A stretch of 10,460 bases of DNA from an uncultured Bacilli bacterium (GTDB lineage: Bacteria > Bacillota_I > Bacilli_A > RF39 > UBA660). Positions 1-8,939 of this stretch are shown here, one piece after another. A program made the translations under genes and the position numbers. The notes beneath the pieces are model-generated. The model saw only the letters and a list, made by a program, of their open reading frames with translations, ran no database searches and was not told the origin of the DNA. The stretch spans positions 1 to 10,460 of the forward strand of contig CANRCO010000040.1 in the NCBI GenBank assembly GCA_947629125.1. The letters are read 5' to 3'. Every line of letters starts with the position of its first letter. Position 1 is the stretch's first letter.

Positions 1-4
1 GTTT

Positions 5-3000
5 ATGAAAAACAAAGAAAAGCTATATTATTCAATAGGAATAGCAATAATTATAGCGATAATCGTCTTTTTATGCGTAGTATTTTTCAATAGAAAATAT
101 ACAATAACTATGTATAATGATGGAGAGGAGTATAAGGTAAGTAAAATAGAAAAAGGAGAAAAATTAAAATTACCAGATGCTCCAGAAAAAGAAGGATATA
201 CCTTTAGTGGATGGTATGTCGATGGAAAAGAATTTGATAGTGATACAAAAATAACAAAAGATTTAGAGTTAGAAGCAAAATGGGTAAAGAATACTTATAC
301 TGTAATTTTTAAAACAGGAACAGGTAGCGACATAACAAAGAAAGTAGAATATAAAGATACAGTAGAAAAACCAAGTAATCCAACAAAAGAAGGATATGAA
401 TTTGCCGGATGGTTTATAGGTGAAGAAAAGTACGACTTTGCAACTAAAGTAACCAAAGACTTAGAAATAACTGCTAAATGGACAAAGGTAAGTACAACAA
501 GTACGACTAAAACAAATAATACAAGTAATGTAAAAAGAACAAAAAGAAATGCTGAAGAACCAGTAGCATACCAAGTAGAACATTATTTAATGGATACAAA
601 AGGTAAATATAGTGATAAACCAAATTATATAGATTCATATACTACTACTGTTGGAGCAAAAGCAAAACCAATTGTTCATAGTTATAAGGGATTTACCTCA
701 CCAAAAGTTCAAACAGTAACAGTAGGAAAGAATACTGTAGTTAAATATTATTATGAAAGAAATAAATATCAATTAACTTTAAATAATTCAGAAGGTATTA
801 CTGCAGTTAAGGGTAATGGTACTTATTATTATGAAGAGGAAGTAACTATTACAGCAACATTACATGAAGGATATACTTTTGAAAATTGGTTAAATGGTAA
901 GAAAAACATAGCAGATACAATAGAAACAACAGTTAAAATGAGTGATAGTAACTTAAATTTAACAGCAACTGCAATAATAAATGATACAACTATTATTTAC
1001 TATGATGAAAATGGAAATGAAATAGCAACTGATATTGATGCAGAACCTGATAAGATTGTAAGCAAAAATAACAAAGCTGAACAATATGAAACAAAAGAAG
1101 GTTACACATTTGCTGGTTGGTATACTGCCGATGGAACAAAATTTGATTTTGATAGTGATATGATGCCAACAAAAGGTGGATTGAAATTAACTGCAAAATT
1201 TGAAGCAAATACTTATACAGTAAAATTTGAAGCAAATAACGGAACAGGTCAAATGTCTGACCAATCATTTAAATATGATGATAAACAACCATTAAATACC
1301 AATAAATTTACTCGTGAAGGATATACATTCCAAGGATGGAGTAAAACTGCAAATGCTACTAAAGTAGATTACAAAGACAGTGAAGTTGCTAATTTTGCAA
1401 CCAGTGGTGAAATAACATTATATGCCGTATGGAAAGCAAATGAATATACAATACATTTTGAAGCAAATAACGGAACAGGTCAAATGTCCGACCAAAAATT
1501 CACTTATGATGAAAAACAAAAATTAACTGATAATAAATTTATTCGTGAAGGATATACATTCCAAGGATGGAGTACAACTCAGAGTGGAGCAGTGGATTTT
1601 GAAAATCAAAAAGAAGTTGAAAATTTAGTAACTGAAAATAATGGTACATTAACTTTATATGCCGTATGGAAAGCAAATACTTATACTGTAAAATATGATG
1701 CAAATTTTGACGGATATAATGAAAGTGTTAATGGTAAAATGGATGACCAATCATTTACTTATGATGATGGTCAAGCATTAAATACCAATAAATTTACTCG
1801 TGAAGGATATACATTCCAAGGATGGAGTACAACTAAGGAAGGCACAAAAGAATATAGTGATGGAGAAATTAAAAATTTAACAACTAAAGATAAAGAATCT
1901 ATCACATTATATGCGGTATGGAAAGCAAATGAAATAACTATTACATATCATTCAAATACTTCAAAAGAAGAAACAAAAACTCAAACATTTACTATGGAAT
2001 CAAATGATTTAGAAGAAAACTCATTTAAAAATACGGTTATCTTAACTTATATAAATGAAGGTACAGGTTTAAATGAAAATAAATCAACTGAAAGTTTTGA
2101 TTTAACATTTGTTAGTTGGGTTAAAGAAAATAATGAAACATTTAATAAAGAGGATTTAATTAAAGAATTAAAAGAAAAATTAAAAGAAGGTAATAGTACA
2201 TTAGATTTATATGCTAAGTGGGAAGCTAAAGATAAAACTTTAGATGGAAATCCATCAGAACCAACAACAATAGATGATGATCTTAAAAATGCTAAATATT
2301 TTAAAGGATTTAAATTTGATGCATGGTATGTTAATGATGTAAAAGTTGAAAACAACAAATACAGTGTTGATAAAGATACGACTTTCGTAGCTAAATGGTT
2401 CTGTAAAATAAATATAGATGAAGTATATAAAGAATTAGCTAATGATGGAAATGGTTTATATGAAGGTACAGTTAATGAAGATACTAATACTGTTGAAATT
2501 GATATTAAACAACCAGATGCTTTAATTAAAGATTGTAATTACTTATATCTAGTTGTATCTAATTTTAGGAATACGCTTACAGTTAATGATAAAACTAAAT
2601 TAAGCTATTTAGTGGGTCGTAAAATTACAGCAACTTATAATTTGGAAGATATTGGATATATAACAGATGAAGATGAATTTAGCTATACATACAGTTTCCA
2701 ATTTACAAATACAGATAATAATATAATTAAAGTATCCGATTATAAAGAATTTGAAAACCAAATTTTACCATTAATTAATGATCATAAAGGTAATAGATAT
2801 GAAGTAGTAGTTGATGGCTCAAATATTAAAGTTAAGTATGCTCAATCTATAGCTGATGATACAGTTGCTAGTAAAATAACAGATACTGCTGGAATCAATG
2901 CTGCATTTAGATATTTCTTTGGTATTAATGATGCTGGTCAAAAAAATGAATTAATGAAAGGTTCAACAATAATTATAGATGTAAAAGGTGCTCAAGGTGA

Positions 3001-3226
3001 AATGAAAGGAATAGAAATTTCTAGTGATTCCTTTAATGATATACTTACTTTTGCTGGTGAATTATTAGGCTCTTTTGAAACAGCTACTGGCTATAATAAT
3101 ACAAATCTATTAAATAAATATTTAGATGGTATTACATTAACAGTTAAAGTAAAACCAGCTGAAGGTAAATATCTTCAAGATGGTATAATTGATACATATA
3201 CAATTACCTTTGGTCCTCAAGCATAA
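5..3226 (+). CDS. Large membrane-anchored surface protein with List-Bact/InlB-type repeats
   Basis: Predicted surface protein of 1073 aa whose ligand is unknown. Residues about 10-28 form one hydrophobic segment after a short basic N-terminus, so the protein is probably anchored by its N-terminus and exported; no LPXTG sorting signal is visible at the C-terminus. List-Bact/InlB B-type repeats, with the GYxFxGW core followed by a strand ending in AKW or AVW, occur near residues 64, 129, 366, 439, 516 and 601, with a degenerate copy near 768. A S/T/N-rich linker (about 163-187) precedes a MucBP-like module starting VEHYLMD near 192 and ending in KYYYERNKY. Residues from about 800 to the end form a non-repeat domain also present in the next gene. 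The ATG at 5 is used; its ribosome-binding site and promoter lie outside the window. The repeat family call is firm; the adhesion role is inference. Confidence 0.85.
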   Translation: MKNKEKLYYSIGIAIIIAIIVFLCVVFFNRKYTITMYNDGEEYKVSKIEKGEKLKLPDAPEKEGYTFSGWYVDGKEFDSDTKITKDLELEAKWVKNTYTVIFKTGTGSDITKKVEYKDTVEKPSNPTKEGYEFAGWFIGEEKYDFATKVTKDLEITAKWTKVSTTSTTKTNNTSNVKRTKRNAEEPVAYQVEHYLMDTKGKYSDKPNYIDSYTTTVGAKAKPIVHSYKGFTSPKVQTVTVGKNTVVKYYYERNKYQLTLNNSEGITAVKGNGTYYYEEEVTITATLHEGYTFENWLNGKKNIADTIETTVKMSDSNLNLTATAIINDTTIIYYDENGNEIATDIDAEPDKIVSKNNKAEQYETKEGYTFAGWYTADGTKFDFDSDMMPTKGGLKLTAKFEANTYTVKFEANNGTGQMSDQSFKYDDKQPLNTNKFTREGYTFQGWSKTANATKVDYKDSEVANFATSGEITLYAVWKANEYTIHFEANNGTGQMSDQKFTYDEKQKLTDNKFIREGYTFQGWSTTQSGAVDFENQKEVENLVTENNGTLTLYAVWKANTYTVKYDANFDGYNESVNGKMDDQSFTYDDGQALNTNKFTREGYTFQGWSTTKEGTKEYSDGEIKNLTTKDKESITLYAVWKANEITITYHSNTSKEETKTQTFTMESNDLEENSFKNTVILTYINEGTGLNENKSTESFDLTFVSWVKENNETFNKEDLIKELKEKLKEGNSTLDLYAKWEAKDKTLDGNPSEPTTIDDDLKNAKYFKGFKFDAWYVNDVKVENNKYSVDKDTTFVAKWFCKINIDEVYKELANDGNGLYEGTVNEDTNTVEIDIKQPDALIKDCNYLYLVVSNFRNTLTVNDKTKLSYLVGRKITATYNLEDIGYITDEDEFSYTYSFQFTNTDNNIIKVSDYKEFENQILPLINDHKGNRYEVVVDGSNIKVKYAQSIADDTVASKITDTAGINAAFRYFFGINDAGQKNELMKGSTIIIDVKGAQGEMKGIEISSDSFNDILTFAGELLGSFETATGYNNTNLLNKYLDGITLTVKVKPAEGKYLQDGIIDTYTITFGPQA
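1226..1930 (+). repeat. Near-identical tandem repeat block inside the first surface protein gene
   Basis: Three consecutive List-Bact-type units are conserved at the DNA level. A 39-bp stretch at 1226-1264 recurs at 1457-1495 with one difference. A roughly 47-bp stretch encoding NKFxREGYTFQGWS occurs at 1301-1347, 1532-1578 and 1787-1833 with few differences. The unit end, encoding YAVWKAN, recurs at 1421-1441, 1658-1678 and 1910-1930. The period is about 237-252 bp. The neighbouring repeats of the same protein are far more diverged, which suggests recent duplication or gene conversion. Confidence 0.8.
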
Positions 3227-3236
3227 AAAATAAATT

Positions 3237-3265
3237 AGATATCACCCTAAGTGGTATCTTTTTTT
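3237..3265 (+). terminator. Intrinsic terminator after first surface protein gene
   Basis: A 9-bp stem (3237-3245 with 3251-3259, one G:U pair), a 5-nt loop and a run of seven T at 3259-3265. It begins 10 bp after the stop codon. Confidence 0.85.
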
Positions 3266-3304
3266 ATGCTTAATTCTAATGAAAATCAAATGTTACAAAA
3301 AAAC

Positions 3305-3333
3305 TTGACAAAAATACTATCTTAATATAGAAT
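3305..3333 (+). promoter_or_regulatory. Sigma-A-type promoter for second surface protein gene
   Basis: A perfect -35 hexamer TTGACA at 3305-3310, a 17-bp spacer, and -10 TAGAAT at 3328-3333 (five of six consensus bases). It lies between the terminator of the previous gene and the start of the next, so the second surface gene can be transcribed on its own. Confidence 0.8.
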
Positions 3334-3357
3334 ACAAACCAATTAGAAAGGGATTTT

Positions 3358-3371
3358 ATGAATTAAGGGGG
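3358..3371 (+). promoter_or_regulatory. Two-codon leader ORF and ribosome-binding site of second surface gene
   Basis: AAGGGGG at 3365-3371 sits 9 nt before the ATG at 3381 and decides that start over the in-frame TTG at 3378. Just upstream, a second Shine-Dalgarno-like AGAAAGGG precedes ATG-AAT-TAA at 3358-3366, a Met-Asn-stop mini-ORF whose stop codon touches the real ribosome-binding site. Whether the mini-ORF is translated is unknown. Confidence 0.55.
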
Positions 3372-3380
3372 TTTTAATTG

Positions 3381-6300
3381 ATGAAATCGGATAAAAGTAA
3401 AGTTTATTTTTTAGCTAAGATAATTATCTTAGTAGCATTTGTTGCTGTAGCATTGTTATTATTAAATCGTAATGATTTAAAATTGACTTTGTATGCTGAT
3501 GGAGAAAAATATAAAATTATCTCTATTCAACGAGGTCAAAAAACTGGAGAACCTTCTGCTCCAGAAAAAGAAGGATATGATTTTGCGGGTTGGTATTTAG
3601 ATGATGAACTATTTGATTTTAATAAAAAAATCACAAAAAACATGATATTAGAAGCTCGCTATACCAAAAAAGTATATACCGTTACATTTAAAATCATTAA
3701 TAAAAATTCTATTATAGAAAAAGTAGAATATATGGATAAAGTCCGCAAACCAGAAAATCCAACAAAAGAAGGATATGAATTTAGTGGTTGGTATGATGGA
3801 ACTAAAAAATTTGATTTTAATACTAAAATTACTAAAAATATAGTTTTAGAAGCTCGTTGGTTAAAACAAACTAATGCTTCTACGCAAGATAAAAATGAAT
3901 CTAATTCTAGTTCTAATAGTGTTAAAACTAGTAAATTAGTCAATAAACGGAAAAATTCTAGTACTAGTAGTAATACTACAACTGGAATTTATGAAATTCC
4001 TAAAAAAGAAATTGAATATCGAGTTGAACATTATTTAATGGATGTTTATGGTGAATATAGTATTATTCCCAATGCCATTATAACTAATACTGCTTTAGAA
4101 GGAACTGTTATAACACCAGAAGTTAGAATATATAATGGCTTTAGTTCTCCTAAAGAAGTGACAGTAAGTTTAAATAGTGAAAATAATGTTATTAAATATT
4201 ATTATGAACGAAATAAATATAATGTAACTTTAGAAAAAACTAAAGGAATTAAAGAGTTAATTGGAACTGGTTCATATTATTATCAAGCAAATATAGATAT
4301 TGAAGCTACTTTAGATGATTATTATGAATTTGCTGGATGGTCAAATGGTGAAAGTGACGCAAGTTTTACTTATGAAATTCCAGCTAAAGATTCTAAATTT
4401 ACAGCTAATGCCAAACCTATAGTTTACAATATTGAATATAAATTAAATGGTGGAACAGTAGAAAAAGAAAATCGCAGTGAATATACAGTTGAAGATAGCT
4501 TTGAATTAACTGAACCAACAAAAGTAGGTTATACTTTTGACTATTGGTTAATAAATGGCAAAAAATCTAACAGTTTAATACCATTAGGTACTCATGATGA
4601 TTTAGTAATTGAAGCAGTATATAAACCAAATACTGATACTAGATATACAGTTGAACACTACTTAATGGATTTAGATGGAATTAAATATACTTTAGCTGGT
4701 AGGGATGGTTTATATGGTACAACTGATGCAACAGTTACTCCAAATGTCCGTACGTATCCTGGTTTTACTTCACCAACTAAAGAGTCATTAACAATTAAAC
4801 CAGATGGTTCAGCAGTATTAAAATATTATTATAAACGAAATAAATACAATGTTACTTTAGAAAAAGGTACTGGTATTTCTAAAGTAACAGGTTCTGGAAA
4901 TTATTACTATGGACAAACTATAAAATTGGGTGCTGAAGTAGAAAAAGGTTATACATTTGCTAATTGGATTGGTAATAATACAACTTATAATGTAGTAGAT
5001 CCTGAAATTAAAATACCAGCTAATAATTTATCTTTTAAAGCAACTGCTACAGCTAATAAATATACAGTAACATTTGATTTAAATGGTGGAGTTGGAGAAA
5101 ATATAGTTAAACAAATAAGTTATAAACAAACTATTAGTGCTCCTGAAAATCCATTTAAAGAAGGTTATACATTTGTTGGATGGTACAAAAATTTAAATGA
5201 TAGTAAAGCTTTTGATTTTAGTACTCCAATGCCTGCAGAAAATTTAACTCTTTATGCTAAATGGGAACCAATCAAATATGTAGTTCAATTTAATGCTAAT
5301 GGTGGATATTTTGAAATAGGTAATGATAAAAGTGAAATCTTTACTTTAACAAATCCACAGTATAATGAACTATTAACTGAACCAACTAAACCGATTAGAA
5401 CTGGTTATACATTCTTAGGTTGGTATAAAGAAAGTAGTTGCACAAATAAATGGGATTTTAAAGTTGATAGAATGCCTTCTCATGGAATGGTACTTTATGC
5501 TAAATGGCAAGTAAATACTTATACAATTAAGTTTAATCCTAATGGTGGAGAAGGAGTAATGTCAGATCAAACATTTACTTATGGCGTAGCTCAAAAATTA
5601 AATGCAAATCAATTTACCCGTGATGGTTATGATTTTGTTGGTTGGAGTGATCAAGCTAACAATGTCGTAAAATATCAAAATCAACAAGAATTTTCTGATT
5701 TATTAACAAGTGGTACAAAAACTTTATATGCCGTATGGAAAGTTAAATCTATTCAAATTACATATTATTCAAATACTAAAGAAAATAATTCGTTTAGCCA
5801 AACATTTACCTATACTTCAAATAGTTTAGCAAGTAATAGATTTAGTAAAAATTATCAAATAACTTATAACTATGATTCAAAAACTGAAATTCAAACAGTT
5901 GATTCTAAATTTGAATGTTGGACTGATTTATTTAATGGTAGATGTTATACACCAGAAATTATTCGTCAAGAAATGGATACAAGAAATACTCAAAACATAA
6001 ATTTATATGCTAAATGGCAAACCCCAGTAGTTGATTTAAAAACCGCACCAACTAAAAATGGTTACAAGTTCTTAGGATGGTATAATAATACAAATAAAGT
6101 ATCATCACCATATACAGTATATGATAATGTTACTTTAACTGGTAGATATGTTTTAGTTGTCAATCCAAATGACTATATTAATAGTATTATAGATAGTAGT
6201 AATACAACATTTGATACTAATAATAAACAACTAACTGTTAATATTAATGAACCAGAAAATACTTTAACAAGTATGATGGCAAGCAATAATAATTTAATTG

Positions 6301-7124
6301 CTAATATAGGTACAGTATTAAATAAAGATGAAGTAAAACATATAATTATTTCTTATAATAATCAAGAGTTTATGTTTAATAATTCAACAACTGTTACATC
6401 TGATGCAATGAAATTATTTACTGCAATTACTAATGCTTCATTAACTGAATCATTAACTAAAAAACAAAGTATTTTAGTAGGTAAAACTATGACAATGAAA
6501 ATAGTTTTAGATGAAACTAAAGCTATAACAACAGATGATAAAACTACAGCAGAATATAAAATTGAATTTGTTAATCCAAATGTTTTAACAGTAGATGCTT
6601 ATAGTAAGTTTGAAACAAATATTTTACCTTTAATGAATAATCATAAAGCTACTAAATATGAAATTAAAGTAAATAGAAACAATATAGATGTTTTATATGC
6701 TAATCCAGAAGCTAGTTTAGTTAGTGGTTTAGAAGGTTCAGGAATTAAAACAGCAATGCAAACATTCTTAGCTAGTGAATATATAGATTCAATAGATATT
6801 AAATTACCATATGTTAATAATCCAGATAGATTATATAATATTCATGTTAAAGCTGATGATGTATCTAATAGTAATTTCATTAATTTTGGTTTAGGCTTAT
6901 TAGATGATTTAGAAAGAGTAACTGGTGTAGATGATGGCTGGAAACTTCAAAATAAAGATTTAAATAATTTTGCAATAAGAATTGTTATAAATGCTAAACA
7001 AGGAAAATATTTCCAAGATGGTATTATTAATGAATACAATTTGAATTTCCAAGCAGCTAATATAGCACCAGCAAGTATCTATTACAGTTTTACTTTAGAC
7101 CAAGATAATAGATATGGTATTTAA
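3381..7124 (+). CDS. Large membrane-anchored List-Bact/InlB-repeat surface protein, paralogue of the preceding gene
   Basis: Predicted surface protein of 1247 aa from the ATG at 3381, chosen for its spacing to AAGGGGG; a TTG one codon earlier is less likely. Residues about 9-27 are a hydrophobic anchor. Two List-Bact-type repeats (near 65 and 131) are followed by a long S/T/N/K-rich linker (about 166-210). Two MucBP-like modules then start VEHYLMD near 215 and 424, each ending in KYYYxRNKYNVTLEK. Further GYxFxGW-type repeats lie near 383, 523, 595, 675, 749 and 894. The C-terminal region from about 930 is homologous to that of the upstream gene; shared landmarks are the ILPL(I/M)N(D/N)HK motif and GKY(L/F)QDGII near the end. 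No cell-wall sorting motif is seen. The layout matches its neighbour apart from one extra MucBP-like module, so the pair arose by duplication. Ligand unknown. Confidence 0.85.
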   Translation: MKSDKSKVYFLAKIIILVAFVAVALLLLNRNDLKLTLYADGEKYKIISIQRGQKTGEPSAPEKEGYDFAGWYLDDELFDFNKKITKNMILEARYTKKVYTVTFKIINKNSIIEKVEYMDKVRKPENPTKEGYEFSGWYDGTKKFDFNTKITKNIVLEARWLKQTNASTQDKNESNSSSNSVKTSKLVNKRKNSSTSSNTTTGIYEIPKKEIEYRVEHYLMDVYGEYSIIPNAIITNTALEGTVITPEVRIYNGFSSPKEVTVSLNSENNVIKYYYERNKYNVTLEKTKGIKELIGTGSYYYQANIDIEATLDDYYEFAGWSNGESDASFTYEIPAKDSKFTANAKPIVYNIEYKLNGGTVEKENRSEYTVEDSFELTEPTKVGYTFDYWLINGKKSNSLIPLGTHDDLVIEAVYKPNTDTRYTVEHYLMDLDGIKYTLAGRDGLYGTTDATVTPNVRTYPGFTSPTKESLTIKPDGSAVLKYYYKRNKYNVTLEKGTGISKVTGSGNYYYGQTIKLGAEVEKGYTFANWIGNNTTYNVVDPEIKIPANNLSFKATATANKYTVTFDLNGGVGENIVKQISYKQTISAPENPFKEGYTFVGWYKNLNDSKAFDFSTPMPAENLTLYAKWEPIKYVVQFNANGGYFEIGNDKSEIFTLTNPQYNELLTEPTKPIRTGYTFLGWYKESSCTNKWDFKVDRMPSHGMVLYAKWQVNTYTIKFNPNGGEGVMSDQTFTYGVAQKLNANQFTRDGYDFVGWSDQANNVVKYQNQQEFSDLLTSGTKTLYAVWKVKSIQITYYSNTKENNSFSQTFTYTSNSLASNRFSKNYQITYNYDSKTEIQTVDSKFECWTDLFNGRCYTPEIIRQEMDTRNTQNINLYAKWQTPVVDLKTAPTKNGYKFLGWYNNTNKVSSPYTVYDNVTLTGRYVLVVNPNDYINSIIDSSNTTFDTNNKQLTVNINEPENTLTSMMASNNNLIANIGTVLNKDEVKHIIISYNNQEFMFNNSTTVTSDAMKLFTAITNASLTESLTKKQSILVGKTMTMKIVLDETKAITTDDKTTAEYKIEFVNPNVLTVDAYSKFETNILPLMNNHKATKYEIKVNRNNIDVLYANPEASLVSGLEGSGIKTAMQTFLASEYIDSIDIKLPYVNNPDRLYNIHVKADDVSNSNFINFGLGLLDDLERVTGVDDGWKLQNKDLNNFAIRIVINAKQGKYFQDGIINEYNLNFQAANIAPASIYYSFTLDQDNRYGI

Positions 7125-7131
7125 ATATAAA

Positions 7132-7164
7132 ACAAAACTTATGGAAGTAAGTTTTGTTTTTTTT
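7132..7164 (+). terminator. Intrinsic terminator after second surface protein gene
   Basis: A perfect 10-bp stem (7132-7141 with 7148-7157), a 6-nt loop and eight T at 7157-7164, starting 7 bp after the stop codon. It separates the surface-protein genes from the DGR unit. Confidence 0.88.
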
Positions 7165-7227
7165 ATGTCCAGATGAGATATTTGCAAATAACTATACAAA
7201 ATATTATTATTTTTAAATATTTATATC

Positions 7228-7256
7228 TTGCAAATGAATATAATTTTGGTTATAAT
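7228..7256 (+). promoter_or_regulatory. Sigma-A-type promoter of the DGR target gene
   Basis: The -10 is a perfect TATAAT at 7251-7256. Exactly 17 bp upstream is TTGCAA at 7228-7233, a four-of-six -35. Transcription should start near 7263, about 20 nt before the target start codon. The TTGCAAAT overlapping the -35 also occurs at 7182-7189 inside the palindrome ATTTGCAAAT (7180-7189), a possible but unproven operator pair. Confidence 0.7.
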
Positions 7257-7266
7257 TAAAAAAGAT

Positions 7267-7273
7267 AGAGAGG
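7267..7273 (+). promoter_or_regulatory. Ribosome-binding site that fixes the DGR target start at 7283
   Basis: AGAGAGG lies 9 nt before the ATG at 7283. This intact initiation region, together with the promoter just upstream, argues that translation of the target gene begins here and not at the first in-frame ATG of the long downstream frame (7551), which has no comparable site and would leave out the signal anchor. Confidence 0.75.
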
Positions 7274-7282
7274 TAAGAATTT

Positions 7283-8933
7283 ATGAATAATAGCACAAAT
7301 CGGGGGGGGGTATTTTAATAAACAAAAATACCCAAAGAAAAAATATGTAATCGGAGCAAGTATTTGTTTAGTACTTTTAATTGTAATTGGTGGAACATAT
7401 GCATATTGGACAACAACGCAAAAACAAAGTGATGTAAATAGAATAACAAATACTTGTTTAAAACTAACATATGAAAATAAAGACTTAGAAGGACATTCTA
7501 CTAATGGTATAGACTTAGAAAAAGCTTTTCCAATAATAGACGAAGACGGAATGAAATTAGAAGGTTATACTTTTACCATAAAAAATGAATGTGATAGTTA
7601 TGTAGATTATAGTATAAACTTGGAAAGTTTGAATGCAGTAGAACAAGCAAAAAGAATAAATATAAATTATTTAAATGCAGTATTAGATGATGAAACAATT
7701 AAAACTTTAAATAACTACCCAAGTGTAGATAAAATATTACCAAATGAAGAAAGTTATGATGCCAGACAATTAATAACAGGAACATTAGAACCAAAGGGAA
7801 CAGAAGGAGCAAATAGAGAATATACATTAAGAATGTGGTTAGATGATGCAACACCAGATAGTGAAATGAATAAAAGTTATCAAAGTAAGATAACAATATA
7901 TGGAGAAGTAAGCGATAGTATAAGTGCAGTAAATAAAATAAGAAATGTAGCAGCAGTAAAAACAACATCCGAACTAAGAAAAGACCAAACAGTCGATAAT
8001 AATATTAGATATATAGGAAAAAATCCAAATAACTATGTTAAATTTAATGATGAAGAATGGCGAATCATTGGAGTAATGAATAATGTAGAAGATAGTAGTG
8101 GTAATAAAGATACAAGAGTAAAACTAATTAAAGCAGAAGCTTTAGGACAAATAGCCTGGGATGCTCCATGTGAATCTCCAAAAAATGACAGTGAAACAGA
8201 CCATTGTATATCATATCCAGATTATAAAAACAAATGGGAAAAAGCAACATTACAAAAATTATTAAATGGACCATATTTAAATAGTATAAAATCAGATGAA
8301 TACAATCGTTGGACAAAAGAATTAATTGGATTTAATTATGATGAAAGTACAAGGCATTATGAAAAAATAGATTTTACTGAATCAGGAATTAAAGAGAAGT
8401 ATCGTAATATGATAGATACTGTAAAATATAAATTAGGCGGACCGGATTGGAGTAGTAGCAAAGAAAATTATATAGGAAAATTAACACCTAATTTATTCTA
8501 TAATATTGAGCGAAGTAATTATGTATATCCAGGGAATCAAACAGAATGGACAGGACAAATCGGTTTAATATATCCAAGTGACTATGGATTTGCTACTGCA
8601 GGAGGTGAAGGAATAGAGACTTCAAGTCAAGAAAAATATACGACATCATTAGAAACTTGCATGTCTGCACCTATATATAATTGGTACGAAGATGAAAATG
8701 TTGGTTGTCGAGATAATGATTGGCTATATCAAGGAGAAGGAGCACATCAATGGACCGTTTCTCCGTTTGCTGACTCTAGCGGCTACGTGGTGCATGTGTA
8801 TGATGGTGGCGACGTGCGCAGCAGCGACACGTGCTATGCGTTTCTTGTTCGTCCAGTCCTTTATCTGAAATCTGATGTAAAAATAGTTAGTGGAATCGGA
8901 ACCAAAGAAAATCCATTTATTTTGGAACAGTAG
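7283..8933 (+). CDS. DGR target (variable) surface protein, out of frame at a G9 tract in this sequence
   Basis: Target protein of the DGR. As written, the ATG at 7283 reads 11 codons and stops at 7316-7318. Downstream, the +3 frame is open from after 7286 to the TAG at 8931-8933, and its first ATG is 7551 (460 aa). Removing one G from 7302-7310 joins the frames into a 549-aa protein. In that form residues 18-42 are a lysine stretch plus hydrophobic core ending in GGTYAYW, as in SipW-dependent (TasA/camelysin-like) signal anchors. Residues about 43-150 resemble the sandwich domain that follows such signals. From about 230 (NNIRYIG, then EEWRIIGV) to the end is a C-type-lectin-like module of the kind found in DGR targets, ending AFLVRP(V/A)LYL and IGTKENPFIL. 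VR covers residues 492-527. Ligand unknown. The frame break is either phase-OFF or a read error; the domain call is by pattern recognition. Confidence 0.82.
7302..7310 (+). repeat. Poly-G tract (G9), candidate phase-variation switch
   Basis: Nine consecutive G lie in codons 7-9 of the target gene, in DNA otherwise very rich in A and T. With nine G the frame ends 11 codons after the ATG; with eight (or 5 or 11) it runs through the signal anchor to the VR domain. Homopolymer G or C tracts in the 5' end of surface-protein genes are classic slipped-strand contingency loci. A homopolymer length error in the assembly would look the same. Confidence 0.7.
8757..8864 (+). repeat. DGR variable repeat (VR)
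   Basis: The 3' part of the target gene, aligned without gaps to the TR at 9024-9131 (offset 267). Of 108 positions 89 match; 18 of the 19 mismatches face an adenine in TR (11 to G, 5 to T, 2 to C). The remaining one is T at 8857 against C at 9124. All 11 AAY (Asn) codons of TR read as other residues here: S, S, G, Y, D, R, S, S, D, C, Y. VR ends 69 bp before the stop codon, leaving an invariant 22-residue tail. Confidence 0.97.
8838..8864 (+). promoter_or_regulatory. Candidate IMH site at the 3' end of VR
   Basis: VR and TR are identical from 8836 to 8856. The matching TR interval 9105-9121 has no adenine, so it cannot be mutagenised, as expected for an initiation-of-mutagenic-homing site. 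The only non-adenine VR/TR difference, T at 8857 versus C at 9124, lies here, as in IMH versus IMH* pairs. Homology ends at 8864/9131. Assigned by analogy with the Bordetella phage BPP-1 DGR. Confidence 0.65.
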
Positions 8934-8939
8934 TAGTAT

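Noticed and set aside
3358..3371. Poly-G phase switch at the second surface gene (run of five G)
   Set aside because: The upstream ATG reaches a stop codon before the G run, so changing the run cannot join frames. The G run is better explained as the Shine-Dalgarno site of the ATG at 3381.
7306..7312. Programmed ribosomal frameshift at the G tract instead of phase variation
   Set aside because: A +1 (or -2) shift would be needed and I see no supporting stop-codon or pseudoknot context. Transcriptional slippage on the G run remains possible and is not excluded.
7551..8933. Taking the ATG at 7551 as the true start of the DGR target gene
   Set aside because: The open frame continues about 80 codons upstream and encodes a lysine stretch and signal-anchor core ending GGTYAYW. 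A promoter, ribosome-binding site and ATG fit a start at 7283 once one G is removed. No good ribosome-binding site precedes 7551.
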